Below are positions 1 through 8,505 of a stretch of DNA of 25,332 bases, one piece after another; the first letter of the stretch is position 1, and each line of letters begins with the position of its first letter. The notes beneath the pieces are model-generated. The model saw only the letters and a program-made list of their open reading frames with translations, was not told where the DNA came from and did no database searches. The stretch spans positions 1 through 25,332 of the forward strand of contig CAYWFG010000025.1 in assembly GCA_964458185.1 (NCBI GenBank), read 5' to 3'. The translations under genes were made by a program, and so were the position numbers. This DNA comes from AB-137-C09 sp964458185 (lineage in GTDB: Bacteria; Pseudomonadota; Zetaproteobacteria; Mariprofundales; Mariprofundaceae).

Positions 1-1049
1 GTGCTATTGGTGAGACCAAGTTCAACCACAGCCACACCAGCCGCCGCAAGAAAACGCCCATCGGATGTGCCACCGCCTGTATCCCGAATGGTTTGAATGG
101 CTGTACAATGTTTAATGCTATCATCGACAAGATCAAGAAAATCACCATCAGGCGTTGAAAACACGGTTGCAGCATGATTCCAATCAATATGATGGTTGGT
201 GTTGACGCAACAGCCATTGATACGTTTCTTGATATCATCAAAGGTGTTATTGGGGTTGTAGCGAATATCAATAGTGGCAACCAACTCCCCAGGAATCACA
301 TTGATTGCACCAGTGCCAGCATTGAGATTGGTGATTTGGCAGCTTGTAGCGGGGAAGCCATCACATGATTCACCCCAATCAATGGCTGCAATCCCTTGTA
401 GCGCAGGCAATGCCAAATGAATCGCATTGTCTGCATCGTTAGGGTATGCAGAATGTCCTTGCTTGCCACGGAAAATAATGCGTGCCTGTACCACGCCGCG
501 CCGCCCTCGGCGAATCGTATCACCGACATGATGGCGAGAAGAAGGTTCGCCCACTATCACAGCATCGGGCAAGGTTTGTTTTTTTTGTAATTGCTCAACG
601 ATGCGAATCGTACCATCAATTGATTCACCCTCTTCATCGGAGGTGATCAATAATTGCAGGCTTGGCATGGGCGTATTTTGTTGATGAAGTCTGCTGATGG
701 CAGCAAGAAAACACGCAACGCCGCCCTTCATATCTTGCGCGCCACGACCATGCAGTATTGTTTTGCCGTCATTATTTTTGGCTACAGTGGCAGCAAAAGG
801 TGGATACAACCACATCGATTCAGGCCCAGTAGGGACAACATCGGTGTGACCTGCAAAAGCAAGTGTACCTGCTTGTTCACCCTGTCGATAATAGATGCTG
901 TTCCAAACACCACCACAATCAATACGCTCACGAGCAAAGCCAAGCGGCAGCAAAACATGTTCGATGTAGTCTTGGCAACCGTGGTCATCAGGGGTAATGG
1001 ATTTTTTTTGAATTAATCCAATGGCGTAGTCTAACGCATCAGTATTCAA
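1..1049 (-). CDS. dapE: Succinyl-diaminopimelate desuccinylase DapE (3' end cut by window edge)
   Basis: DapE is a cytoplasmic M20-family metallohydrolase that hydrolyses N-succinyl-LL-diaminopimelate, giving LL-DAP for lysine and peptidoglycan. My translation of the minus strand is open from 1049 to the window edge. It shows the family landmarks in order: LAFAGHTDVVP (metal His and Asp), GRGAQDMKGG, TSDEEGE (catalytic and metal Glu pair), VGEPSS, GRRG, GHSAYPN, GTGAINVIPGEL and the late GGGTSDGRF. About 349 codons are present against about 375 in E. coli DapE, so only the C-terminal tail is missing. The only plausible start is TTG at 1047-1049, because an in-frame TGA lies five codons upstream. 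This TTG overlaps the TGA of the upstream HD gene as TTGA, which suggests translational coupling. The rare start codon would keep expression modest. Confidence 0.93.
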   Translation of the reverse strand, partial: MNTDALDYAIGLIQKKSITPDDHGCQDYIEHVLLPLGFARERIDCGGVWNSIYYRQGEQAGTLAFAGHTDVVPTGPESMWLYPPFAATVAKNNDGKTILHGRGAQDMKGGVACFLAAISRLHQQNTPMPSLQLLITSDEEGESIDGTIRIVEQLQKKQTLPDAVIVGEPSSRHHVGDTIRRGRRGVVQARIIFRGKQGHSAYPNDADNAIHLALPALQGIAAIDWGESCDGFPATSCQITNLNAGTGAINVIPGELVATIDIRYNPNNTFDDIKKRINGCCVNTNHHIDWNHAATVFSTPDGDFLDLVDDSIKHCTAIQTIRDTGGGTSDGRFLAAAGVAVVELGLTNS

Positions 1050-1885
1050 AACTGTTGATGCTCAGCAGAAAATACATGGGCGTTTAAATTGGTGATCCAT
1101 TGCCGACCTTCGTGCGTCACTTGAAGGTAACGAATAGCATCGCCAAGGTAGGGGTGAATACAGTGCCAAAAAAAAGAACCGTATTTTTCACGCATATCCC
1201 CCGGTGTTTTATAATTGAGTTTTTCATTGGCGCCAATTTCTTCAAATTCATAGAACAACGCAGGGATTTTTCTCATGTAAGCAGGGTCACCCAATTGACC
1301 AATCAAGTCGGCAGCGCGAACCAGCGCAGCATAACCGTGACTTTCTTTATGTTTCTGATCTTCGGGAATGGGGAACCTCGTCATTTCAATGTAATTGGTA
1401 ATACGCTCGACATCAATATTGCCTGTTAACTGATGGGTAAAACGCTCACGAATAAACACTTGTCCCCGATCAACATGGTATGCCATCAATGCGGCATTGG
1501 TTCCACGGTTGGAGAAAACTTTTCGGTCGCCTTGTTGATTAATCACTAGGTTGTTACCTTCATCGCCTTGGCAAATTCCTGGTAAAAAGCCAATATCATG
1601 AAACAACGAGGCAATCATGAAATGCATCCAATCTGAAGGGGTGACACAGCCATCCAGTAAGTGCTTTCCTTGAAGAATAACCAATGCTGCTGACGATACT
1701 AAAATCGTATGCTCCAGATCGTGGTACAATGAATTGGTGTTGCTAAGGTTTTCTAATGCAAGATGACCTGCCCATGCTGTTATTTCATCGTATTGCGGAT
1801 CAGTTTCGCCATAACTTTGGACATACGATTTTTTCATCTGCCTGATAAAAGAGGCGATCGTCAGCGAATCTGAATCAATAGGCAT
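1046..1885 (-). CDS. HD-domain metal-dependent phosphohydrolase-like protein
   Basis: This is a 279-residue protein with an HD-superfamily metal site. It has an H-x3-H element (HDLEH, residues 55-59) and the defining His-Asp pair in FHDIG (residues 96-97). HD proteins usually hydrolyse phosphoesters or nucleotides using bound metal ions. The substrate here cannot be read from the sequence. No signal peptide or membrane segment is visible, so it is probably cytoplasmic. The start at 1885 is supported by an AAGGTGG ribosome binding site about five bases upstream. Its stop overlaps the TTG start of dapE by 4 nt, so the two are probably co-transcribed, although no functional link to lysine synthesis is obvious. 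Confidence is high for gene and fold, low for function. Confidence 0.85.
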   Translation of the reverse strand: MPIDSDSLTIASFIRQMKKSYVQSYGETDPQYDEITAWAGHLALENLSNTNSLYHDLEHTILVSSAALVILQGKHLLDGCVTPSDWMHFMIASLFHDIGFLPGICQGDEGNNLVINQQGDRKVFSNRGTNAALMAYHVDRGQVFIRERFTHQLTGNIDVERITNYIEMTRFPIPEDQKHKESHGYAALVRAADLIGQLGDPAYMRKIPALFYEFEEIGANEKLNYKTPGDMREKYGSFFWHCIHPYLGDAIRYLQVTHEGRQWITNLNAHVFSAEHQQF

Positions 1886-1987
1886 ATTACCACCTTTTTA
1901 TATCAGGCTAAAAAAAACCTGCGAGCGAAGCATAAAGGTATGGCTTGTATTGTCCACAACGCAACCTGCGATGAAAACAAACAGGTA

Positions 1988-2016
1988 TTGACTTTGACTA
2001 AAGCTGTAGATAGCAT
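1988..2016 (+). promoter_or_regulatory. Candidate sigma-70 promoter for the 36-residue ORF
   Basis: TTGACT at 1988-1993 is followed by a 17-nt spacer and TAGCAT at 2011-2016, a reasonable -35/-10 pair. A second TTGACT directly follows the first (1994-1999) and could pair with TTACAT at 2017-2022. Transcription would begin near 2023, about 30 nt before the ORF at 2052. This is a pattern match only. Confidence 0.5.
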
Positions 2017-2021
2017 TTACA

Positions 2022-2034
2022 TAGTTTTAAACTA
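2022..2034. repeat. Short perfect palindrome at the predicted transcription start
   Basis: TAGTTT-T-AAACTA is a perfect 6-bp inverted repeat around one central base. It lies at the expected start of the transcript made from the candidate promoter at 1988-2016. That position would suit a repressor operator, but short AT-rich palindromes are common by chance. Confidence 0.3.
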
Positions 2035-2051
2035 CAGTGGGAGGGGCTTCT

Positions 2052-2162
2052 ATGCATTTTGATGCTTTTATACCAGCTTTTTTATTGTTTGTTGTACTGG
2101 GTGTTGTTTTACCCATCGTTTTATCCAGTATTTCAATGAAGGCTCGTGACAACGAATATTAA
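2052..2162 (+). CDS. Small single-span membrane protein, 36 residues (not recognised)
   Basis: This short ORF begins with ATG at 2052, five bases after a strong purine-rich ribosome binding site (GGGAGGGG, 2039-2046), and ends with TAA at 2160-2162. The product starts MHFDAFIPAF and has one strongly hydrophobic stretch at about residues 6-28, then a charged tail (MKARDNEY). This fits a one-pass inner-membrane micropeptide. A promoter candidate lies upstream and a perfect intrinsic terminator 20 nt downstream, so it looks like a complete small transcription unit. I do not recognise the family. It could be a small subunit of a respiratory or transport complex, or a leader ORF for gpmI. Its length alone would make it easy to miss. 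Confidence 0.6.
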   Translation: MHFDAFIPAFLLFVVLGVVLPIVLSSISMKARDNEY

Positions 2163-2182
2163 TTTCGTTTTTTATCAATGTT

Positions 2183-2208
2183 AAGGCTCGGTTCTCCGAG
2201 CCTTTTTT
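2183..2208 (+). terminator. Intrinsic terminator between the small ORF and gpmI
   Basis: A perfect 9-bp stem (AAGGCTCGG / CCGAGCCTT) with a TTCT loop is followed by an uninterrupted T tract. It lies 20 nt after the small ORF and only 12 nt before the gpmI start codon, leaving no room for a separate gpmI promoter after the hairpin. Confidence 0.85.
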
Positions 2209-2220
2209 AATGGAGTTTTT

Positions 2221-3858
2221 ATGTCTATGGCTGAACCTAGGGTGATTAGCAAGCCTGTATTGTTGGTGATTATGGATGGTTGGGGAATGGGGACTGGCGA
2301 CAGCAACGATGCTGTGGCACAAGCGAAAACCCCGAATTTTGATCGTTTATGGCAGCAAGCTGCGCACACAACATTATTTACCCATGGTATGTATGTAGGA
2401 TTACCATCAGAGAAAGATTTAGGTGGCTCAGAGGTTGGGCACTTAACGATGGGTGCAGGTCGCTTGCTTGATCAAGGACCAACACGAATCAACCGCAGTA
2501 TTGATAACGGTATGTTTTATCAGTCAAGCGAGATGGCAACCATCATGGCACGAGGTCAACAAGGTGGAACCGTGCATCTGATTGGTCTATTATCCGATGG
2601 TAATATTCATTCGCATATTGATCATTTTATTGCTGTTATTCGCCATGCTGATCGTCTTGGTGTTGTCCGATTACGTATTCATGCCTTATTAGATGGGCGC
2701 GATGTTGGCGTGCAAACGGCTGATGATTATGTGCAACAAATAGAAACGCTGTTGGATGAGATCAATCAATCATCAGCGCGTGATTATGCTTTTGCCTCCG
2801 CTGGTGGCCGAGAAATTATTACCATGGATCGTGATAATCAATGGTCTAAAGTAAAAGCAGGTTGGGATGCCCATGTTCATGGGGTGAGCGAGCGATATTT
2901 CTCATCCATGCACCAAGGCATTGCCACCTTACGGGCAGAGTCTCCCTGTATTATTGATCAAGACCTCCCTTCATTTGTTATCGTCGATAAAGACCAGCAA
3001 CCATGCGGTGTGATGCAGGATGGTGATGCCGTTATTATGATGAATTTTCGGGCAGACCGCGCTATTGAATTAACTGAAGCCTTTTGCTTAAAAGACTTCG
3101 ATGGCTTTGATCGTGGCAATGCCCCAGATGTATGCTTTGCGGGCATGATGGTTTATGATGAAGATCGTGACTTACCACCATTGCAGTTGATGGGGCCTAC
3201 CGTAGTAAAACATTCATTGGGACGGTTGTTGGTGCAAAAGGGTGTTCGTCAATTCAGGTTGAGTGAAACACAGAAATACCCCCATGTAACGTTCTTTTTT
3301 AATGGTGGCTACCGAGAACCTTTGGATACTACCCTTGAAAGTTATATTCTTATTCCATCCGATCAAGGGGTGTCGTTCGCCGATACACCTGTGATGCAAT
3401 CTATTGCTATTACCGAGCAAGCAACATCATTGATGGCGGATCAAAGCTATGGCTTTGGGCTGATTAATTACCCTAATGCTGATATGGTTGGTCATTGTGG
3501 TTTGTTACCAGCTGCCATTAAAGCCGTTGAAGCTGTTGATGTCGCCATTGGTGAACTTGCTGCTTGTGCTAAAGAACATGGCTGGGCAATGATTATTACT
3601 GCCGACCATGGTAATGCGGAAGAAATGTCAGTTATAGGCAAGCATGGTGAGAGCGAGGCTTGTACCCGTCATTCATTAAACCCTGTGCCATGCATTGTTT
3701 ATGATCCTACGACTACACAACATTATTCATTGCAGCAAGCAAGTAAGGGTATGAGCATTGATGAAGCACCAGGGCTGTCTCATATTGCAGGGACTGTTTT
3801 ACAATTAATGAGGTTGGAGATTCCTGATGGTTATGCTGATTCATTGATTGTTGAATAA
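2221..3858 (+). CDS. gpmI: 2,3-bisphosphoglycerate-independent phosphoglycerate mutase
   Basis: This enzyme interconverts 3-phosphoglycerate and 2-phosphoglycerate in glycolysis and gluconeogenesis using a metal-bound catalytic serine. The 545-residue product has the alkaline-phosphatase-fold signature VIMDGWG near residue 19 (metal Asp). The catalytic serine region is GGSEVGHLTMGAGR (Ser70), and the central domain carries LLDGRDV. Late metal ligands are NYPNADMVGH and ADHGNAEEM, followed by HSLNPVP. It is about 30 residues longer than E. coli GpmM, which is within family range. GGAG at 2212-2215 serves ATG 2221, although Met3 at 2227 is also possible. The gene sits 12 nt behind a strong terminator, so expression probably depends on read-through or on a promoter overlapping upstream sequence. 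Confidence 0.95.
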   Translation: MSMAEPRVISKPVLLVIMDGWGMGTGDSNDAVAQAKTPNFDRLWQQAAHTTLFTHGMYVGLPSEKDLGGSEVGHLTMGAGRLLDQGPTRINRSIDNGMFYQSSEMATIMARGQQGGTVHLIGLLSDGNIHSHIDHFIAVIRHADRLGVVRLRIHALLDGRDVGVQTADDYVQQIETLLDEINQSSARDYAFASAGGREIITMDRDNQWSKVKAGWDAHVHGVSERYFSSMHQGIATLRAESPCIIDQDLPSFVIVDKDQQPCGVMQDGDAVIMMNFRADRAIELTEAFCLKDFDGFDRGNAPDVCFAGMMVYDEDRDLPPLQLMGPTVVKHSLGRLLVQKGVRQFRLSETQKYPHVTFFFNGGYREPLDTTLESYILIPSDQGVSFADTPVMQSIAITEQATSLMADQSYGFGLINYPNADMVGHCGLLPAAIKAVEAVDVAIGELAACAKEHGWAMIITADHGNAEEMSVIGKHGESEACTRHSLNPVPCIVYDPTTTQHYSLQQASKGMSIDEAPGLSHIAGTVLQLMRLEIPDGYADSLIVE

Positions 3859-3875
3859 AAACGTCTTTGAACAAT

Positions 3876-4760
3876 ATGACATCCCAAAAAGATAATAATA
3901 GCCTGTCTCATTCGGTCACAGCCATGCTGGATGTGCATAATCATGACCGAGATAGCGCAGGATTTCGCTATATTTACCCTGTCGTTTCTCGTCGTGCGCA
4001 TGGGGTGTCTATTGGCATTAACCTAAACCCTAACCATTGTTGTAATTGGCATTGTGTCTATTGCCAAGTGCCATCGTTGTCGCGTGGGCATGCGCCTATG
4101 ATTGATGTCGATCAATTAACGCAAGAACTGGGTAGTATGTTGCATCAGGTGATGCACGGTAATTTCATGATGCAGCGTGTACCCAAAGAAGATCGCGTAC
4201 TGCGTGATATTGCTTTTTCAGGTAATGGCGAGCCAACCAGTAGTGCGCAGTTTGCTGCCATTGTTGATGCGGTTATTGGGCTAAAAGAACATTATGGTTT
4301 AACAAATCTGCCATTGCGGGTTATTACCAATGGTTCGTACATGTCACATGATAAGGTGCAACAAGCGATGACTACGATGGCAGCGCATCAAGGAGAAATC
4401 TGGGTCAAAGTAGATACTGGTGCTGCCGAAGATAGCAAACGCACCAATGGCGTATTCATCACGCCTGAACAAAGCCTACACCATGTTGAGATCGCGGCGC
4501 GTTGTTGCCCGACATGGATTCAAACGTGTTTTTTTGATGACAATCAAGGACGAAGCCTTGCTATACGGCGGGAGGCTTATTTGGCTTTATTGCAACAAAT
4601 GAAGATTAACAAGATACCCTTGCAAGGTGTGCTATTGTATGGCTTGGCTCGCCCATCGTTACAGCAAGAAGCCGTTGACCTGCATGCCTTGCCGCCTGCT
4701 TGGTTGCAATCGCTTGCCGATGAAGTGCATGATTTAGGCTTTGATGTGGCGTTGCATTAA
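3876..4760 (+). CDS. Radical SAM protein, COG0731-like
   Basis: This is a radical S-adenosylmethionine enzyme. The cluster-binding CX3CX2C motif is Cys56, Cys60 and Cys63 (CNWHCVYC). It is followed by the SAM-contacting FSGNGEPT segment, which resembles the GGE motif, and by a typical half-barrel. The layout resembles bacterial COG0731 proteins, related to the wyosine-synthesis radical SAM enzymes. The bacterial substrate is not known to me, so no function is assigned. I chose ATG 3876 (294 residues) over an in-frame TTG at 3867 because neither has a clear ribosome binding site and ATG is the commoner start. It follows gpmI by 17 nt and is probably co-transcribed. Its last 27 nt overlap the convergent uracil-DNA glycosylase gene, so no terminator separates the two operons. 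Confidence 0.85.
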   Translation: MTSQKDNNSLSHSVTAMLDVHNHDRDSAGFRYIYPVVSRRAHGVSIGINLNPNHCCNWHCVYCQVPSLSRGHAPMIDVDQLTQELGSMLHQVMHGNFMMQRVPKEDRVLRDIAFSGNGEPTSSAQFAAIVDAVIGLKEHYGLTNLPLRVITNGSYMSHDKVQQAMTTMAAHQGEIWVKVDTGAAEDSKRTNGVFITPEQSLHHVEIAARCCPTWIQTCFFDDNQGRSLAIRREAYLALLQQMKINKIPLQGVLLYGLARPSLQQEAVDLHALPPAWLQSLADEVHDLGFDVALH

Positions 4761-5510
4761 TCGTTGCAAATCCTGCCATGTTTGTTGCTTTCGCGCAGGA
4801 TTGCGCAACAAATAGGCAGGGTGATAGGTGACATACACAGGGACACCTTGATAATCATGCACCCCTTCACGCAAGCTTGTTAAGCCTTCGTTATTGCCCA
4901 GCACCTGTTGCGCTGCGACACGTCCCAATAAACAAATGAACTTTGGTTGTAAGGCTTGCAGTTGTGCATCAAAATACCCACGACAAGCTGCGACTTCTTC
5001 ACCTGTAGGGTCATGGTTCCATGGCGGGCGACATTTGATGGTATGCATGGTGTAGACTTGTTCTCGTGTCATGCCCATAGCGGTAATCATGCGATTCAGC
5101 AATGCCCCTGATCTACCTGAAAAAGGCATACCCTCGCGGTCATCATCGGCATCAGGCGCATCGCCAACAAAAACCAAGTCTGCTTGTATATTGCCGTTGC
5201 CAAAGACTGTTTGTTTACGGCTTTTAGACAAGTTACAAGCAGTACAAGCCGATACTTTTTTTTGAAGATCAAGTAAAGCCATCCCTTGGGGTATGATTGG
5301 AGATTTAATCGCTTTGATGGGTGGCAGAGGCGGATCAATAGTGGGAGAGGGGGCTGGTAGCGTAGTAGCAATGGGGGGTGGTAAGGTCGGTGCAATAGCT
5401 GGCTTGCACTGAGTAACAGTAGGGGTATTGCTTTCTTGCAATAATAACGGCGTATAAATGCCAATTTCGTGCAAGTATGCTGTGGTAAATTCAGTCGATA
5501 GCGTATTCAT
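4734..5510 (-). CDS. Family 4-type uracil-DNA glycosylase with N-terminal proline-rich extension
   Basis: This enzyme excises uracil from DNA as the first step of base-excision repair. Four cysteines positioned as in the Fe-S-containing family are visible: Cys89 and Cys92 (CTAC), Cys160 (IKCRPP) and Cys176 (AACRGYF). The active-site motif is GDAPDADDDREGMPFSGRSG and the late motif is YHPAYLLRNP (residues 229-237). Residues 1-80 are not part of the catalytic fold. They contain a proline-rich linker at about 36-66, perhaps tethering a short N-terminal peptide such as a clamp- or polymerase-binding tail. An in-frame ATG exists at 5522, but the start at 5510 overlaps the mnmE stop as ATGA, the usual coupled arrangement. 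It is the last gene of the rpmH operon. Confidence 0.9.
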   Translation of the reverse strand: MNTLSTEFTTAYLHEIGIYTPLLLQESNTPTVTQCKPAIAPTLPPPIATTLPAPSPTIDPPLPPIKAIKSPIIPQGMALLDLQKKVSACTACNLSKSRKQTVFGNGNIQADLVFVGDAPDADDDREGMPFSGRSGALLNRMITAMGMTREQVYTMHTIKCRPPWNHDPTGEEVAACRGYFDAQLQALQPKFICLLGRVAAQQVLGNNEGLTSLREGVHDYQGVPVYVTYHPAYLLRNPARKQQTWQDLQRLMQRHIKA

Positions 5511-6850
5511 TTGCCAATACAAAACTCAGAAAAGACGCGATCCAAGATATGTTCAACATCACCCATGCCAATAATTTCAGCCAGTGCTGCATGGGCGCGG
5601 CGCAATTGTAAGGTTGCCAGATCTAGGGTGGCTTCATCAATCAACAGCGAACTACCCTCTTGTAAAGCTTGCTGCGCTCGGGTGACGGCATCACGATGAC
5701 GGGCGCGAGTAATAAGCGGGGCTTCATCGCTCGCTAAATGATCGCCTAAATGCTGTGCCATGGCAGTAATCAGCGTACCAATACCTTGATGCTGATGAAC
5801 GGATACCTGTGAAAACTGATCAGGGTAGATAGATTCATTTGTGCCAGTATCTATTTTATTCATCACATAGAGATCTACCGATGATAATCCATCAGGCATC
5901 AGCCATGTATCTGGCGCGCTGGCATCGGCAACAAAAACCACCATATCAGCCATTGCCGCTTGTGCATGGGCGCGAGCAACGCCTTCTTGTTCGATGGCAT
6001 CATCACTGCGGCGTAGACCTGCCGTATCAAGCAGGCGGACAGGAATACCATGAACTTCAAAATCAACTTCTAATACATCACGAGTGGTACCCGCTTGCGC
6101 GCTAACGATGGCACGGTTGCGACCCGATAACGCATTGAGAAGACTCGATTTACCGACGTTAGGTGCGCCAACAATCACAGCAGTTGCACCATTGAATAAA
6201 CGCTCGCCAAAATCAGCAGTACGCAACATGGTCGATAAAGGAGTCAGCAAAGTGGTGTGAATACGTGCTTTGAGTTGCTCTATAAATAACGGGGGAATGT
6301 CGTCTTCAGGGAAGTCAAGGCAAGCTTCAGCGTGGGCCGTGATACTGAGTAGTGCATCCATAAGCTGCCCAATCACTTGACCAAAATCGCCCGCAAGATG
6401 ACGCTGTGCTTGCCGTGCAGCGCGCTCGGTTGCCGCATCAATACAGGCAATCACACCTTCTGCTTGAGATATATCCATACGCCCATGCAATACCGCACGG
6501 CGAGTAAATTCACCCGCTGCCGCAGGCACACAGCCCAAAGAAAAACAGCGTTGCAACAATGTGTGTAACAAAACGGGGCTGCCATGCCCTTGCAGTTCAA
6601 TCACATCTTCACCCGTGTAAGAAGCAGGGGCAGGAAAATACAACACAAGACCTTCATCTAGGACATTGTCTTGCCCATCAAACCAACGACATAACTGCGC
6701 AACACGCGGCACAAAGGCAATTGTTCGGTGAGTTAAAGCGGCGGCGACAGGCATTGCTTGCGCACCTGAGAGTCGAATAATACCGATTCCCCCTCGCCCC
6801 GCAGCCGTTGCTATGGCTGCAATGGTTGTCGATGAACAAGGGGAATCCAT
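5507..6850 (-). CDS. mnmE: tRNA-modification GTPase MnmE (TrmE)
   Basis: MnmE works with MnmG to place the (carboxy)methylaminomethyl group on U34 of certain tRNAs, using formyl-/methylene-tetrahydrofolate and GTP. The 447-residue product has the N-terminal folate-binding domain (IAAIATAAGRGGIGIIRLSG, then SYTGEDVIELQGHG). An inserted G domain carries G1 GAPNVGKS (228-235), G2 TTRD (255-258), G3 DTAGLRR and G4 NKID. The obligatory C-terminal CIGK, with the catalytic Cys, ends the protein. Nothing is missing. It follows yidC by 5 nt, the standard order, and overlaps the downstream glycosylase by 4 nt. Confidence 0.97.
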   Translation of the reverse strand: MDSPCSSTTIAAIATAAGRGGIGIIRLSGAQAMPVAAALTHRTIAFVPRVAQLCRWFDGQDNVLDEGLVLYFPAPASYTGEDVIELQGHGSPVLLHTLLQRCFSLGCVPAAAGEFTRRAVLHGRMDISQAEGVIACIDAATERAARQAQRHLAGDFGQVIGQLMDALLSITAHAEACLDFPEDDIPPLFIEQLKARIHTTLLTPLSTMLRTADFGERLFNGATAVIVGAPNVGKSSLLNALSGRNRAIVSAQAGTTRDVLEVDFEVHGIPVRLLDTAGLRRSDDAIEQEGVARAHAQAAMADMVVFVADASAPDTWLMPDGLSSVDLYVMNKIDTGTNESIYPDQFSQVSVHQHQGIGTLITAMAQHLGDHLASDEAPLITRARHRDAVTRAQQALQEGSSLLIDEATLDLATLQLRRAHAALAEIIGMGDVEHILDRVFSEFCIGK

Positions 6851-6855
6851 CAGGG

Positions 6856-8484
6856 TTACAATGCCTTTTTAAGTTTTAACACATACCACTGCTGACCAAT
6901 TGATAACACATTGTTGACCACCCAATACAGCACCAATCCCGATGGGAAAAACAAGAACATCACGGTGAATACAGGGGGTAAGAATTGCAAAACCTTGGCT
7001 TGCACAGGATCGGTTGGTTGTGGGTTCAACCGCTGTTGAATATACATGGATGCGCCCATGACCACAGGCAAAATGAAATACGGATCTTGCACCGATAAAT
7101 CATGAATCCACAACTCAAAGGGTGCTTGTCGCATTTCAATCGACATTAGCAATACTTTGTACAAGGCAAAAAAGACAGGAATTTGGATCAAAATAGGCAG
7201 ACAACCACCCAAGGGATTGACCTTGTTCTTTTTGTACAATGCCATCATCTCTTGACTCATGCGCTGGCGATCGCTGCCATGTAAATCTTTGAGGCGAACC
7301 AATTCAGGTTGTAATTTACGCATCGAAGCCATGGATTCGTAGGCTTTATGGGTGGGGTAGAAAAAGATAATTTTAATGGATAATACCAAGATAATAATCG
7401 CCCAACCAAAGTTATGTACATAATCAAACAACCACAACATGAATTGGTGCATGGGTTTGGCAATGAATGCAAAAAAGCCAAAATCAACACAGCGTTCTAG
7501 TTTTATATTCATACTTTTTAGTAGTGGAATAGATTTAGGACCAATAAACAAGGTGCTATGAAAAACTGCATCGCCATTATCTACGTCTCCATCATCCAAT
7601 AAGCCCGATTGATAGGAACGACCATCACCTTTATAAAAATAACGGTAACTGCGATCTTCATCACCCACAATGGCAGTAATAAAATAACGACTCATCATGG
7701 CAGTCCAGCCACCAACAGCAGCCATCTGCACAGGCTTGCCTTCATCCAAGTCATCGTAATCGACTTTTTGTAATTCATCGTTTAAAAAGCCAGTGGGGCC
7801 AACGTGTTCATAAAAAGTATTTAACTTTTTATTAGGGTTGCCTTGCACCACTTGACGAAACATTTTCATGCCTGCGCCATTTTTGATACGGTCTTCGATT
7901 TGCACCAAGTATGAACCCTTGGTCATCCGCAAGATGCGATGCCAAACAAGACCATTGTTTAACGTCGCCTCAAAATGGGCCTCATTGATACCATCGCCAC
8001 CTGCAACACGGGTAAACGGGGTTTCAATACGTGCGCCCAGCACGCCCGTGTTGATGTAGTTAGAGCGAAATTCAATTGAGTTTTCTAATTGCTGCTGATT
8101 TAATACATGCACATTGCCAGCACCTGGCTCAATGCTTTCTGTATATTGCAATAGCTCTGCATCGGTGAACCAACCGCGTTCATCCATGGTTAAACGCAAT
8201 AAATTATTTTCTATGGGGTAGCGTTTGTGGTGTGCTGTTGTCGGCGCTTCACCTGATGATGATACGGTAGGTGTGCGAATAATAGCTGTGGTAGCAACAT
8301 CTTCTGTTGCAGGCCGCAGCTCTGGCATACCACCTTTTGTTATAGGTTCATCCTTGATTGCATGTTCAATATTGGGCGAGTTAAGCCGATCGGTTTGTGT
8401 TTCTGCCGCAGGGAAAAGCGCGCTCCAAATCCATAAAATACCTACCGACAAAACGACGGCGAGCAGCAAATTGCGTTGCTCCAT
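6856..8484 (-). CDS. yidC: Membrane protein insertase YidC
   Basis: YidC inserts proteins into the inner membrane, alone or with SecYEG. The 542 residues start with a transmembrane anchor (about residues 6-24). A proline/threonine-rich linker and the large periplasmic P1 domain typical of Gram-negative YidC follow, then the conserved five-helix core from about residue 335. The core has KVNPLGGCLPILIQIP, LRQAPF-like RQAPFELWIHDLS, DPYFILP and FFPSGLVLYWVVNN. The key positive residue in the hydrophilic groove is Lys371, where E. coli has Arg. Lys is common in other gammaproteobacteria. It lies 21 nt after yidD and 5 nt before mnmE, in the classic operon order. Confidence 0.97.
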   Translation of the reverse strand: MEQRNLLLAVVLSVGILWIWSALFPAAETQTDRLNSPNIEHAIKDEPITKGGMPELRPATEDVATTAIIRTPTVSSSGEAPTTAHHKRYPIENNLLRLTMDERGWFTDAELLQYTESIEPGAGNVHVLNQQQLENSIEFRSNYINTGVLGARIETPFTRVAGGDGINEAHFEATLNNGLVWHRILRMTKGSYLVQIEDRIKNGAGMKMFRQVVQGNPNKKLNTFYEHVGPTGFLNDELQKVDYDDLDEGKPVQMAAVGGWTAMMSRYFITAIVGDEDRSYRYFYKGDGRSYQSGLLDDGDVDNGDAVFHSTLFIGPKSIPLLKSMNIKLERCVDFGFFAFIAKPMHQFMLWLFDYVHNFGWAIIILVLSIKIIFFYPTHKAYESMASMRKLQPELVRLKDLHGSDRQRMSQEMMALYKKNKVNPLGGCLPILIQIPVFFALYKVLLMSIEMRQAPFELWIHDLSVQDPYFILPVVMGASMYIQQRLNPQPTDPVQAKVLQFLPPVFTVMFLFFPSGLVLYWVVNNVLSIGQQWYVLKLKKAL

Positions 8485-8505
8485 GTGAAAAAACTCCTGA
8501 ATAAA

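Noticed and set aside
296..988. Apparent minus-strand ORFs at 296-529 and 782-988 and plus-strand ORFs at 174-368 and 654-1016
   Set aside because: All are out-of-frame shadows of dapE, which is open through the whole region in its own frame.
1950..1958. DnaA-box-like TTGTCCACA
   Set aside because: It is a single imperfect copy with no cluster and no AT-rich unwinding element, so there is no case for oriC here.
6856..8484. Lys instead of Arg at the YidC groove position (residue 371) as a defect
   Set aside because: Lys at this site is common in gammaproteobacterial YidC and keeps the positive charge.
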